Shown here: in pieces, positions 1 to 7,169 of the stretch | Layout of the letters: every line of letters starts with the position of its first letter | How positions within the stretch are numbered: the first letter of the stretch is position 1 | Made by a program: the position numbers and the translations under genes | The notes under the pieces: generated by a model | Databases searched by the model: none | Seen by the model: the letters and a program-made list of their open reading frames with translations, nothing else | Told to the model about the DNA's origin: nothing | Assembly: GCF_000282335.1 (NCBI RefSeq) | Contig: NZ_AKJM01000054.1 | Span: 1-33,195, forward strand | Length of the DNA: 33,195 bases | Direction: 5' to 3' | Origin: Pseudomonas sp. GM48 | GTDB lineage: Bacteria > Pseudomonadota > Gammaproteobacteria > Pseudomonadales > Pseudomonadaceae

Positions 1-449
1 CTGGCCTCGTGCTGCCACTCCGTCAGCAGGCCTACCCGACGCGGCATCACCGAGGTCCAGAGATGACCGGCGCGGTAGTCGCAATCGAACTCATGCCGGC
101 CGGGCAAATCACGCAGTTCGCGCGCGGCCCAGCGCATACCTTCCCACAGTCGCCGCGCCCGTTCGTAACCCAGCGCCGCTTCCAGCGGTGGCATGTCGCA
201 CGACCAGCCGAGAATCGCCTGCCCGCCATTGCGCCCCGAAGCGGCCCAGGCCACCCGACTGGCCTCGAGCAAGGTCACGCGCTTGCCGGCCAGCGCCAGG
301 CGCAAAGCCGTATGCAATCCACTGAAACCGGCCCCGATGATTAGCACTTCGGTGTCTTGCTCACCTTCCAGCGCGGCTCGATTGAGCAGACGACCGGCAC
401 AAGAATGGGCGTAGTAACTGGCGACATGCTGAGTGGATTGCTGAAACAT
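1..449 (-). CDS. FAD-dependent oxidoreductase, gamma-glutamylputrescine oxidase-like (5' part only)
   Basis: This is the N-terminal part, about 149 residues, of a gene that continues past the left edge. From ATG at 449 it reads a short leader containing ASYY, then a dinucleotide-binding motif GAGFSG near residue 40 and the family pattern ASGRNGGQ near residue 70. This matches DAO-type flavoenzymes of the PuuB/OrdL kind, which oxidise amines or gamma-glutamyl-polyamines using FAD. The leader resembles PuuB proteins, but the substrate cannot be told from a fragment. It lies alone on its strand, with an AT-rich, palindrome-containing region just upstream (459-508) that may hold its operator. The missing C-terminal part holds the substrate-binding and second FAD-contact regions, so a general amino-acid or amine oxidase role is also possible. 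Confidence 0.8.
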   Translation of the reverse strand, partial: MFQQSTQHVASYYAHSCAGRLLNRAALEGEQDTEVLIIGAGFSGLHTALRLALAGKRVTLLEASRVAWAASGRNGGQAILGWSCDMPPLEAALGYERARRLWEGMRWAARELRDLPGRHEFDCDYRAGHLWTSVMPRRVGLLTEWQHEA

Positions 450-458
450 ATAGCCTCG

Positions 459-508
459 TGAAATTTTGTATTTTTAATTTCATGAAAAAATACACGGTAA
501 ATTTCATG
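459..508 (-). promoter_or_regulatory. AT-rich palindromic region before the FAD oxidoreductase gene
   Basis: This region just upstream of the start at 449 contains a perfect 10-base palindrome TTTCATGAAA (478-487). It also has an inverted pair TGAAATT/AATTTCA (459-465 and 476-482) and a second copy of AATTTCATG (500-508 versus 476-484). Such symmetry suggests an operator for a dimeric repressor or activator. The regulator is not in the window and I do not assign a family. Confidence 0.4.
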
Positions 509-524
509 CAGGCAAATGGCGCGC

Positions 525-563
525 AAAAAAATCCCGCCCAGGAAGACCTGGACGGGATTTTTT
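525..563 (-). terminator. Rho-independent terminator, bidirectional
   Basis: A long stem pairs AATCCCGCCCAGG with CCTGGACGGGATT around a four-base loop with one mismatch. It is flanked by an A run on the left and a T run on the right, so it can work on both strands. It sits downstream of the lipoprotein gene that ends at 666 and separates it from the FAD oxidoreductase gene. Confidence 0.8.
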
Positions 564-665
564 GTGCAGACGCGTCGGCGAACGTATCAGGCAATCGGGA
601 TCAGCAAGGCCGCAGCACCGTCACGTTATTGCCGGCGTGACGCCCCGATTTTCGTTTTCCTGTTT

Positions 666-1001
666 TTACAAACAGTCGCGCACGATTTTACGCAGGTCGC
701 CGGATTTGGCCCACGGTGGCCCCTGGTACAGCGAAACCTGACTGCCGTTTTTGTACTTCACAATATCCAGCACTTCGTCGGCCGTGATCACGCTGGGCGC
801 GGTGATCCGGAATCCGTTGGATATCGAAACCTGGGTCGTATTCGGTACTTCCTTTTGCCAGGCTGGCAAAACGCACGCCGCATACTCTTTTGGCGTTTTC
901 TCACTGTGCTTGCTGACATTCGGCTCGCCCGGCACCAGCGAAGCCGGCAATGAACATCCGGCCAGCAACGCCAGCACGACTCCCCCCATCAACATTCGCA
1001 T
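666..1001 (-). CDS. Putative small lipoprotein
   Basis: A 111-residue protein with a short hydrophobic leader ending in a lipobox LLAGC (acylated Cys16), so it is probably an outer-membrane or periplasm-facing lipoprotein. The mature part is small, contains two further cysteines (AACVL and the C-terminal RDCL) that could form a disulfide, and has no domain that I recognise. The start at 1001 follows a good ribosome site, AAGGAAG, seven bases upstream on its strand. A strong terminator follows at 525-563. It appears monocistronic. The function is unknown. Confidence 0.75.
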   Translation of the reverse strand: MRMLMGGVVLALLAGCSLPASLVPGEPNVSKHSEKTPKEYAACVLPAWQKEVPNTTQVSISNGFRITAPSVITADEVLDIVKYKNGSQVSLYQGPPWAKSGDLRKIVRDCL

Positions 1002-1271
1002 GCTGCTTCCTTAAATTCGAAATAAAGAAAATGTAGCTCGCCGTCGTCCGTACATCCATCCCCGACGATTCAGCGACTGTCATTGATATCGGCTCCCCTC
1101 GTTAGTTCCTTGAGTTCAGATAAGCCATCCATCTTTCTTGAGTAGGACAGCGTACTTTCACGCTCGCGTTTATTTTCCCGACCAAAGGAAACCCCGCTGA
1201 TTCAGACGAACACAACATCCGGTCGGGTAAACAGGTCTAAAATTCTGGTGTGCAGTATTCAGGAGGTCATC

Positions 1272-1511
1272 ATGTGGCTTAACGAATCGGAACAGCAGCT
1301 TCGGCGTGATCTGCAAGGGCTTGCGTCAGATTTACGCTGGTCGGCAGTGGAGCTTCTTCGCATAGAGGAGCAATTGCGCCTGCTCGGCAACGAAGCTGAC
1401 GCGCAAGCCGTTCAGAGACTGTGTTCTTTGTTTCAGGGCGATGAAGAGAAACTGTCCGGCTATGCCGAGGAAGTGAAAGCCAAGGTCATTAGCCGCAACA
1501 AGGCTCAATAG
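1272..1511 (+). CDS. Conserved hypothetical 79-residue protein upstream of osmE
   Basis: I chose ATG at 1272 because AGGAGGT lies five bases before it; the reading frame could extend to 1248 but without a ribosome site. The protein is soluble, rich in Leu, Glu and Gln, and predicted mostly helical (for example LLRIEEQLRLLG), with no signal peptide or membrane segment. It could form a short coiled coil. It ends 13 bases before osmE, so the two genes are probably cotranscribed. I do not recognise a family; the context suggests a stress or envelope setting only by association. Confidence 0.7.
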   Translation: MWLNESEQQLRRDLQGLASDLRWSAVELLRIEEQLRLLGNEADAQAVQRLCSLFQGDEEKLSGYAEEVKAKVISRNKAQ

Positions 1512-1524
1512 CGGGAGCGCTGCC

Positions 1525-1875
1525 ATGAACAGGCCTCTATTCACGCTGGTCGTCGCACTGACCGCGTTGGCAGGCTGCAGCACCAACTCGATCTACCAGA
1601 ACCAGCCGCTGGTGGCGAAGGTCGGCACCGGCATGACCCAGGAGCAAGTCCGGCAAATCGGCGGCCAGCCGCTGGCGATCAGCGATCGTACCGCCGAACC
1701 CGGTACGTGCTTTGACTACAAACTGACTCAGTCCGGCCATCAACAAACGTTCAATGTCAGCTTTGACGGCCGGGGCATGGTCGACCACAAAAGCTTTATG
1801 ACGTGCGCGGAATGGAGCCACATGCAGCAAAAGGCCCGAGAACCCTCACGCCCCAGCGGTGGCGGTGGCTACTAG
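1525..1875 (+). CDS. osmE: OsmE-type osmotically inducible lipoprotein
   Basis: A 116-residue protein with a lipoprotein signal ending LAGC (Cys18) and a single SmpA/OmlA-like (BamE-type) fold. The pattern VGTGMTQEQVRQIGGQP is the start of that domain. Length and sequence fit the OsmE family, which in E. coli is a small osmotically induced lipoprotein. Two cysteines in the mature part (PGTCFDY and MTCAEW) probably pair. The Gly-rich tail (GGGGY) is a local extension. GGGAG lies before the ATG at 1525. It follows the 79-residue gene at 1272 closely and is followed by a REP pair that may protect the 3' end of the message. Confidence 0.85.
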   Translation: MNRPLFTLVVALTALAGCSTNSIYQNQPLVAKVGTGMTQEQVRQIGGQPLAISDRTAEPGTCFDYKLTQSGHQQTFNVSFDGRGMVDHKSFMTCAEWSHMQQKAREPSRPSGGGGY

Positions 1876-1880
1876 CGCCC

Positions 1881-1980
1881 TGTAGGAGCGAGCTTGCTCG
1901 CGATGGACTCAAGCGCGCCGAGTTTAGTCAGGAAACACGCGTTATCGTTAGCGACCATCGCGAGCGAGCTCGCTCCTACA
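1881..1980. repeat. REP pair (REPIN-like), TGTAGGAGCGAGC family
   Basis: Two inverted REP copies face each other: TGTAGGAGCGAGCTTGCTCG on the left and its near-exact complement ending at 1980, with about 45 bases between. The same family recurs at 8187-8286. It lies between the convergent ends of osmE and the 66-residue gene at 2016. Confidence 0.9.
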
Positions 1981-2015
1981 GGAGATTGCCGTAGAACCGG
2001 GGCTTCGGTTGGGCT

Positions 2016-2216
2016 TCACTTAGCTTGATGGCTGCGCGCAGGCCTGCCGGCACGAGCCCTGTAGCCGGGCAGCGACGCGGCAAACGCCAGTGCTTCTTCC
2101 CGAGTGTCAAATGAACCCAGTCGGTCACCCCGGGTACATACCCGCCAAGGCCCATTGCTCACGCTGAGCACGTCATAGCCGTTCATGTGCATTTTGTTCA
2201 GCATCGGAACGCTCAT
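2016..2216 (-). CDS. Hypothetical 66-residue protein
   Basis: I chose ATG at 2216 because a strong AGGAGGAGG lies upstream on this strand; a GTG two codons earlier overlaps that ribosome site. The protein reads as a compact soluble domain with the pattern GPWRVCTRGDRLGSFDTREEALAFA, reminiscent of small DUF2188-like proteins in which a beta strand is followed by a helix carrying EEAxxxA. The C-terminus is basic (RARAGRPARSHQAK). No partner gene is evident. The family assignment is tentative. Confidence 0.65.
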   Translation of the reverse strand: MSVPMLNKMHMNGYDVLSVSNGPWRVCTRGDRLGSFDTREEALAFAASLPGYRARAGRPARSHQAK

Positions 2217-2333
2217 AGTCACCTCCTCCTGGGCAGTGCTCTCAGGTTGACTTGCTTACCTTACACCCACCCTTCTCCAAAATACCGACCAGACATCGCC
2301 ATGAAGATTCCCGAATCCGATTGAACCTGGATC

Positions 2334-3032
2334 CTAACCCTTGGCCAGCGCCGTCGCTGCCCTGTCGATGAATGCCGCCACTTCGGCGGGCATTGACGCC
2401 AAAGACGCATGGCTGGCATTCAACGTCAGAATTTCCCGGGCATTCAGCCGCGCCGCCATCCATTGCTGGTTTTGTGGCGCGATCATCCGGTCTGCGGTCG
2501 AAATCTGATACCACGATGGCTTTTTCTTCCAGGCCACCGTGCCAATGGTGTCACCGAAGGTACTCGCCAGCGGCGCCTTCTGGGTAAGCCCCATCACCAA
2601 CCCTTCGGTCGCCGGCAGGTCCTGACAGAAGCTTTCATGGTAGAGCTCCGGCTTGACCCACAGGTAACCGTCGCTATCCGGCGTCAGGTTTGCCGCTGCC
2701 GCAGGCAGATGCCGTTGCGTGATGCCGCCGGGACTTTCACCGGCGTCCGGCGCGAACGCGGCGATGTACACAAGCCCGACCACATTCGGCAAATCACCCG
2801 CTTCAGTGATCACCGCGCCGCCATAGGAATGCCCCACCAGCAGCACCGGACCGGGCACCTGGGCGACCATCTTGCGCGTACGCTCGGCATCCTCGGCCAA
2901 GGACGTCAGCGGCAACTCGACAGCACGAATGTGCGTGTCGCCCCGGCTGAGCAATTTGACGATGACCTTGTTCCAATGGGCAGCGCCGCCCCAGAAACCA
3001 TGGACCAGCACGATCGTGGGTTTATCACTCAT
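2334..3032 (-). CDS. Alpha/beta hydrolase (esterase-like), probably last gene of the ben operon
   Basis: A 232-residue alpha/beta hydrolase. It shows the oxyanion motif VHGFWG (residues 10-15), the nucleophile elbow GHSYGG with Ser69, a likely acid at Asp181 (STADRM) and a likely catalytic His208 (NASHAS). There is no signal peptide, so it should be cytoplasmic. ATG at 3032 is preferred because GGAG sits eight bases upstream; ATG at 3038 is in frame but too close to it. It starts about 45 bases after the benD stop on the same strand, so it may be transcribed with ben. It resembles small esterases of the EstC/methylesterase type more than the PcaD enol-lactonase, and its substrate is unknown. 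Confidence 0.8.
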   Translation of the reverse strand: MSDKPTIVLVHGFWGGAAHWNKVIVKLLSRGDTHIRAVELPLTSLAEDAERTRKMVAQVPGPVLLVGHSYGGAVITEAGDLPNVVGLVYIAAFAPDAGESPGGITQRHLPAAAANLTPDSDGYLWVKPELYHESFCQDLPATEGLVMGLTQKAPLASTFGDTIGTVAWKKKPSWYQISTADRMIAPQNQQWMAARLNAREILTLNASHASLASMPAEVAAFIDRAATALAKG

Positions 3033-3077
3033 CACCATGACTCCGTTGTTTGCGGACGGGATTGTCTGTCGCTCGCG

Positions 3078-3851
3078 TCAGCCTTGATCGCCGCCGCCCA
3101 CGGGCATGACCATGCCGGTGATATAGGACGCTTCGTCGCTGGCCAGGAACAGAATAGCCCCCGCCTGCTCATCCAGGGTGCCGTAGCGTTTCATCAAACT
3201 GCTGTCGAGGGTCTGGTCGACGATCTGCTGATACCAGAGTTTTTCCTCCTCACTCTGCTCGGCACCGTTGCGGGGTATACGTCGCGGCGGTGCTTCGGTG
3301 CCGCCAGGAGCGGTGGCATTGACCCGCACGCCACGACCGGCGGTTTCGAACGCCAGACAAGCGGTCAAGGCATTCACCCCGCCTTTTGCTGCACCGTAGG
3401 GCACGCGGTTGAGGCTGCGGGTGGCGATGGAGGATACGTTGACGATCGCACCACTGCCCTGCTCCAGCATGAACGGCAGCGCAGCATGGCAACACCACAA
3501 GGTCGGGAACAGCGAACGGCGAACCTCGGCCTCGATCTGCGACGCTTCATAGTGCTCGAACGGCTTGGCCCAGATCGTGCCGCCGACGTTATTGATCAGC
3601 ACGTCAAGACGATCGAAGCGCTCGACGGCGGTTTGCATCACCCGGCTGCATTCCTCGTATTGCTCAAGGTCGGCGGTCAGGGCCAGAACCTGGGTGGTCG
3701 ACGCCAGCTGTTGCTGCACTTCGAACACCAGGTCGGAACGGTCCACCAGGATCAGCTTCGCCCCTTCTGCGGCCATGCGCTCGGCCACCCGCTGCCCGAT
3801 GCCTTGGGCGGCGCCGGTGATCAGTGCGACTTTTTCGTGAAATCTGTTCAT
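3078..3851 (-). CDS. benD: BenD, benzoate diol dehydrogenase
   Basis: BenD is an NAD-dependent short-chain dehydrogenase that turns 1,6-dihydroxycyclohexa-2,4-diene-1-carboxylate into catechol with loss of CO2. The 257-residue product has the nucleotide-binding motif TGAAQGIG (residues 12-19), NNVG (87-90), a catalytic Ser near 140-141 and YGAAK giving Tyr152 and Lys156. The ATG at 3851 starts MNRFHEKVALITG as expected; the frame extends to 4103, but that part translates a REP element and is rejected. It is read after benABC but separated from benC by 146 bases that carry a REP pair, unlike the tight benA-benB-benC coupling. Confidence 0.95.
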   Translation of the reverse strand: MNRFHEKVALITGAAQGIGQRVAERMAAEGAKLILVDRSDLVFEVQQQLASTTQVLALTADLEQYEECSRVMQTAVERFDRLDVLINNVGGTIWAKPFEHYEASQIEAEVRRSLFPTLWCCHAALPFMLEQGSGAIVNVSSIATRSLNRVPYGAAKGGVNALTACLAFETAGRGVRVNATAPGGTEAPPRRIPRNGAEQSEEEKLWYQQIVDQTLDSSLMKRYGTLDEQAGAILFLASDEASYITGMVMPVGGGDQG

Positions 3852-3897
3852 GTGTACCTCATCGGTCAATGACGATATATCGGTCGAAACCCAATCC

Positions 3898-3987
3898 TGT
3901 GGGAGCGGGCTTGCTCGCGAAAGCGGACTGACAAACGACATCAATGCTGAATGTTCCGGCCTCTTCGCGAGCAAGCCCGCTCCCACA
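3898..3987. repeat. REP pair between benC and benD, TGTGGGAGCGGGC family
   Basis: Inverted REP copies begin with TGTGGGAGCGGGCTTGCTCG at 3898 and end with the complement at 3987, about 35 bases apart. The element lies inside the ben operon and could form a hairpin in the mRNA between benC and benD. Confidence 0.9.
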
Positions 3988-3997
3988 TTGGATCGAC

Positions 3998-5011
3998 TCA
4001 AGCCGCGCTGGCGGCGAATTTTTCGTAGTAGAAGTTCGCAGGCGCAATGCCTTGCTCGCGAATGAACTGGCTGACCGCCTCGACCATCGGCGGCGGGCCG
4101 CACAGGTACACATCGACGTCGCCATCGTTCAAATGTTTTGGCTCGATGTGCTGGGTCACGTAGCCCTTGAGCGGGTGTTGGCTCTCGGGGCTGGCGACGC
4201 AGGCGCTGAAAGTGAAGTTGGGGATGCGCGCGGCAAAAGCTTCGAGTCGGTCGATTTCCACCAGGTCGAAATCGTGGGTCACGCCATAGATCAGATGCAG
4301 CGGATGATCACTGCCCTGCTCGGCGATTTTCTCCAGCATCGCGGTGAACGGCGCCAGCCCGGTGCCACCGGCCAGCAGCAACAGCGGCCGACGGATGTCG
4401 CGCAGGTAGAAACTGCCCAACGGCCCGGCCAGGCTCATGCTGTCGCCGGCCTTGGCCATGCCGGTCAGGAAACTGCTCATCAAGCCGCCCGGCACGTTGC
4501 GAATCAGGAAACTGACCTCGCCGTCGCGCTGCAACGAACTGAACGAATAGGCACGGGTCTGCGCGCTGCCGGGAATCCCCAGGTTCACATATTGCCCTGG
4601 CAGGAACGCCAGTTTGCTCAGCGCTTCGCCCTTGATCGACAGCGCGATGGTGCTGTCGGACAGTTGGCGCACGGCGCTGATGGTCGCGTCGTAGCTGGAC
4701 TGGCGGGTACGGCAGACTTCCGAGGACGTCGGCACCCGTACCACGCAATCGCTCCGGGCACGCATCTGGCAGGTCAGGACAAAACCCTGCGCGGCCTCTT
4801 CTGGGCTGAGGGCGTCTTCGATGTACTCCTCGCCCAGATCGTAGGTGCCGGCTTCGGCAAAACACTTGCAGGTGCCGCAGGCGCCGTCGCGGCAGTCCAG
4901 CGGGATATTGATGCCTTGGCGGTACGCGGCATCGGCCACGGTTTCGCCGGCATTGGCGTCGATGAACCGGGTGACGCCGTCTTCAAAATTGAACGCAATG
5001 GAATGGGTCAT
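3998..5011 (-). CDS. benC: BenC, benzoate 1,2-dioxygenase electron-transfer component
   Basis: BenC is the reductase that passes electrons from NADH through FAD and a [2Fe-2S] cluster to the BenAB oxygenase. The 337-residue protein has an N-terminal plant-type ferredoxin domain with cluster ligands Cys40, Cys45, Cys48 and Cys81. A ferredoxin-reductase module follows, with RAYSFSS for FAD, GGTGLAPF for NAD and the C-terminal CGPPPMVEAV. ATG at 5011 gives MTHSIAFNFEDG, the usual BenC start; the frame runs upstream to 5038, overlapping the benB end. It begins ten bases after benB stops, consistent with one transcript. Confidence 0.95.
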   Translation of the reverse strand: MTHSIAFNFEDGVTRFIDANAGETVADAAYRQGINIPLDCRDGACGTCKCFAEAGTYDLGEEYIEDALSPEEAAQGFVLTCQMRARSDCVVRVPTSSEVCRTRQSSYDATISAVRQLSDSTIALSIKGEALSKLAFLPGQYVNLGIPGSAQTRAYSFSSLQRDGEVSFLIRNVPGGLMSSFLTGMAKAGDSMSLAGPLGSFYLRDIRRPLLLLAGGTGLAPFTAMLEKIAEQGSDHPLHLIYGVTHDFDLVEIDRLEAFAARIPNFTFSACVASPESQHPLKGYVTQHIEPKHLNDGDVDVYLCGPPPMVEAVSQFIREQGIAPANFYYEKFAASAA

Positions 5012-5021
5012 GACGGCCGCC

Positions 5022-5510
5022 TCACAGGTGGTAAACATCGATGACCTGACGAACGTAGTCGTTCTTCAGGATCACTTTCTTGGCCAGGATCAGCGGGTTT
5101 TCACCGCGCACGTCGAGGGTGTAGAAACTGCTACCGAAATAGCTGTCGACGGTCTTGTAGCGAAAGCTCAGGGTGTGCCAGTTGAAACGCACCTTGCACA
5201 AACCGTCGGCCTGTTCGAGCAGCTCGATGTTGCTGATGTTGTGGGAAGTGCGAGTGTCCGGCACGCTGGCGCTGGAGCGCTCGGTCTTGATGCGGAAGAC
5301 GCGGTCTTCCAGGCCGGTGCGGTTGCCGTACCAGATCAGCGAGATTTCCCGCTGTGGATCTTCGGTCAACTCGTCATTGTCGTCCCACGATGGCATCCAG
5401 AACGTCGCATCCGGTGCGTACAGCTCCAGCCATTCGTCCCACTGGCGGTCGTCGAGGTAGCGCGCTTCGCGGTAGAGAAAGTCGCGCACGGAGTCAAAGG
5501 ATATGGTCAT
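5022..5510 (-). CDS. benB: BenB, benzoate 1,2-dioxygenase small (beta) subunit
   Basis: A 162-residue ring-hydroxylating dioxygenase beta subunit of the NTF2-like fold. The pattern [20 protein letters not shown] near residues 11-30 and the middle segment [12 protein letters not shown] are typical of BenB/XylY. It packs with BenA into the oxygenase and has no metal of its own. Its ATG overlaps the benA stop by four bases (ATGA at 5507-5510), a sign of translational coupling that would keep the two subunits balanced. Confidence 0.95.
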   Translation of the reverse strand: MTISFDSVRDFLYREARYLDDRQWDEWLELYAPDATFWMPSWDDNDELTEDPQREISLIWYGNRTGLEDRVFRIKTERSSASVPDTRTSHNISNIELLEQADGLCKVRFNWHTLSFRYKTVDSYFGSSFYTLDVRGENPLILAKKVILKNDYVRQVIDVYHL

Positions 5511-6871
5511 TGCACGTCCTCCACGGCGATCAGTTTCGACTGCTCGGCAGCAAGGGCCTTGAGCATGGTCTGCTGCCAGTACTTGTGTTGCAGCACGAAC
5601 AGGCCTTCGTCTTCGGTGCGTACGCCGCTGAGCAGCGGATGCAGATCGATTTCCCTGGCCGCCTCATCGGCGCCTTCGATCCAGTGCTCGGCACCACGGG
5701 ACATGTCGTTCCAGGTGGTGACGCTGCCCTGGTAGCTGGTCTGGCAGGAGCGGAACTCTTCCAGATCGTCCGGCGTAGCCATGCCGCTGACGTTGAAAAA
5801 ATCCTCGTACTGACGAATCCGGCTCGAACGCGCGTGGTCGCTTTCGCCTTTGGGGGCGATGCAGTAAATGGTGATTTCCGTGCGGTTGACCGAGATCGGC
5901 CGGGCGATGCGGATCTGCGAGCTGAACTGGTCCATCAGGTACACGTTGGGGTACAGGCACAGGTTGCGCGAATTCTCGATCATCCAGTCGGCGCGGGCCT
6001 TGCCGAAATCCTGCGCCAGCTCATCGCGGCGCTCGTACAGCGGACGGTCCTCGGGGTTGGCCCAACGGGTCCAGAGCAGCATGTGGCCCTTGTCGAAGGA
6101 ATAGAAACCACCGCCCTGTTTGGCCCAACTGCCGGCGCTCATGGTCGGGTTGCTGTCGCCGGCCTCGCGTTGCTTGCGCTGGTTCTGGGTGGCGGCGTAG
6201 TTCCAGTGCACGGAGCTGACGTGGTAGCCATCGGCGCCGTTTTCGGCGGTGAGCTTCCAGTTGCCTTCGTAGATGTAGCTCGACGAACCGCGCAACACTT
6301 CCAGGCCATCGGGGGATTGGTCGACGATCATGTCGATGATCTTCGCCGACTCGCCAAGGTGCTCGACCAGTGGCAGCACATCGGCTTTCAGGCTGCCGAA
6401 CAGGAAGCCGCGATAGGACTCGAACCGCGCGACGCGGGTCAGGTCGTGGGAGCCTTCGCAGTTGAAGCTCGTGGGATAACCGGCGTTGGCCGGATCCTTG
6501 ACCTTGAGCAGCTTGCCGGAGTTGTTGAAGGTCCAGCCGTGGAACGGACAGGTGTAGGAGCTCTTGTTGCCGGACTTGTGCCGGCACAGCGTCGCGCCAC
6601 GGTGGCTGCAGGCGTTGATGAAGGCGTTGAGCACACCGTCCTTGTTGCGCGCGATGAAGATCGACTGGCGCCCCATGGTGGTGGTGTAGAAATCGTTGAT
6701 GTTGGGGATCTGGCTTTCGTGGGCCAGGTACAGCCAGTTGCCTTCGAAGATGTGTTCCATCTCCAGATCGAACAACCGCGGGTCGGTGAACATCTCGCGT
6801 TTGCAGCGATAGAGGCCTTGCTCGGGATCGTCTTCAAGCAGGGAATGCAAATATTCGGGTCGCAGGGTCAT
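5507..6871 (-). CDS. benA: BenA, benzoate 1,2-dioxygenase large (alpha) subunit
   Basis: BenA is the catalytic subunit that adds O2 to benzoate to give the cis-diol carboxylate. The 454-residue product has a Rieske centre with Cys88, His90, Cys108 and His111. It also has the mononuclear iron region [12 protein letters not shown] with Asp214, His217 and His222. ATG at 6871 is chosen because GGAGG lies about eight bases upstream; the frame extends to 6886 without a better site. It is the first gene of benABCD, preceded by a BenR-type promoter (6908-6970) and an A-rich Crc/Hfq-type motif (6883-6896). Length and key residues are those of a complete enzyme. Confidence 0.96.
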   Translation of the reverse strand: MTLRPEYLHSLLEDDPEQGLYRCKREMFTDPRLFDLEMEHIFEGNWLYLAHESQIPNINDFYTTTMGRQSIFIARNKDGVLNAFINACSHRGATLCRHKSGNKSSYTCPFHGWTFNNSGKLLKVKDPANAGYPTSFNCEGSHDLTRVARFESYRGFLFGSLKADVLPLVEHLGESAKIIDMIVDQSPDGLEVLRGSSSYIYEGNWKLTAENGADGYHVSSVHWNYAATQNQRKQREAGDSNPTMSAGSWAKQGGGFYSFDKGHMLLWTRWANPEDRPLYERRDELAQDFGKARADWMIENSRNLCLYPNVYLMDQFSSQIRIARPISVNRTEITIYCIAPKGESDHARSSRIRQYEDFFNVSGMATPDDLEEFRSCQTSYQGSVTTWNDMSRGAEHWIEGADEAAREIDLHPLLSGVRTEDEGLFVLQHKYWQQTMLKALAAEQSKLIAVEDVQ

Positions 6872-6882
6872 GGCCACCGCCT

Positions 6883-6896
6883 CCATTGTTATTGTT
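6883..6896 (-). promoter_or_regulatory. Crc/Hfq-type A-rich motif in the benA leader
   Basis: On the benA strand the leader reads AACAATAACAATGG immediately before the ribosome site. It contains AACAATAA, an exact fit to the AANAANAA motif bound by Hfq/Crc in Pseudomonas catabolite repression. Crc control of ben genes is known in P. putida; the assignment here rests on the motif and its position. Confidence 0.6.
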
Positions 6897-6907
6897 CAGG
6901 CAGGGCC

Positions 6908-6970
6908 ATGCTAGGACGGGGCGGCAGACTGGAATATCCGCGGGGTGCAGACCTTTATCCGTTTTGTGCA
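6908..6970 (-). promoter_or_regulatory. benA promoter with two BenR/XylS-type boxes
   Basis: Two perfect TGCA-N6-GGATA boxes lie at 6956-6970 (distal) and 6935-6949 (proximal), separated by six bases, giving a 21-base direct repeat. Twenty-one bases further on is a possible -10, TAGCAT (6908-6913), which puts transcription start near 6900, about 30 bases before the benA ATG. Box sequence, spacing and the -10 distance agree with my recollection of the XylS-controlled Pm promoter, so BenR from the next gene is the expected activator. Confidence 0.85.
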
Positions 6971-7039
6971 GGGTGCAAGGGTGGGGGGGGTTGGCAGAAG
7001 CCGGCTTGGAGATATACCTGTCCGGTCCTACACAGAACC

Positions 7040-7129
7040 TGTGGGAGCGGGCTTGCCCGCGAAGAGGCCGTGTCAGTCGACGTTTATCTTGCCTGACACA
7101 CCGCCTTCGCGGGCAAGCCCGCTCCCACA
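7040..7129. repeat. REP pair between benA promoter and benR, TGTGGGAGCGGGC family
   Basis: Inverted REP copies of the same family as 3898-3987, with a variant core (TTGCCCGCG in place of TTGCTCGCG). It separates the benR stop from the ben promoter and may end or stabilise the benR transcript. Confidence 0.9.
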
Positions 7130-7169
7130 GGGTTTCGAGGCGTTTGTGCAAATCGTATGAAGTCCCCGG

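Noticed and set aside
2334..3038. Assignment of the hydrolase as PcaD (enol-lactonase)
   Set aside because: Its sequence resembles small EstC-type esterases more than PcaD; position next to ben is not enough.
2409..3872. 487-codon frame on the + strand
   Set aside because: It lies antisense to the alpha/beta hydrolase and benD, which have full catalytic motifs; it is a shadow frame of GC-rich genes.
3852..4103. N-terminal extension of benD
   Set aside because: The added 84 codons translate the REP pair and the end of benC.
5354..7096. 580-codon frame on the + strand
   Set aside because: It is antisense to benA and its promoter and shows no family motif or ribosome site.
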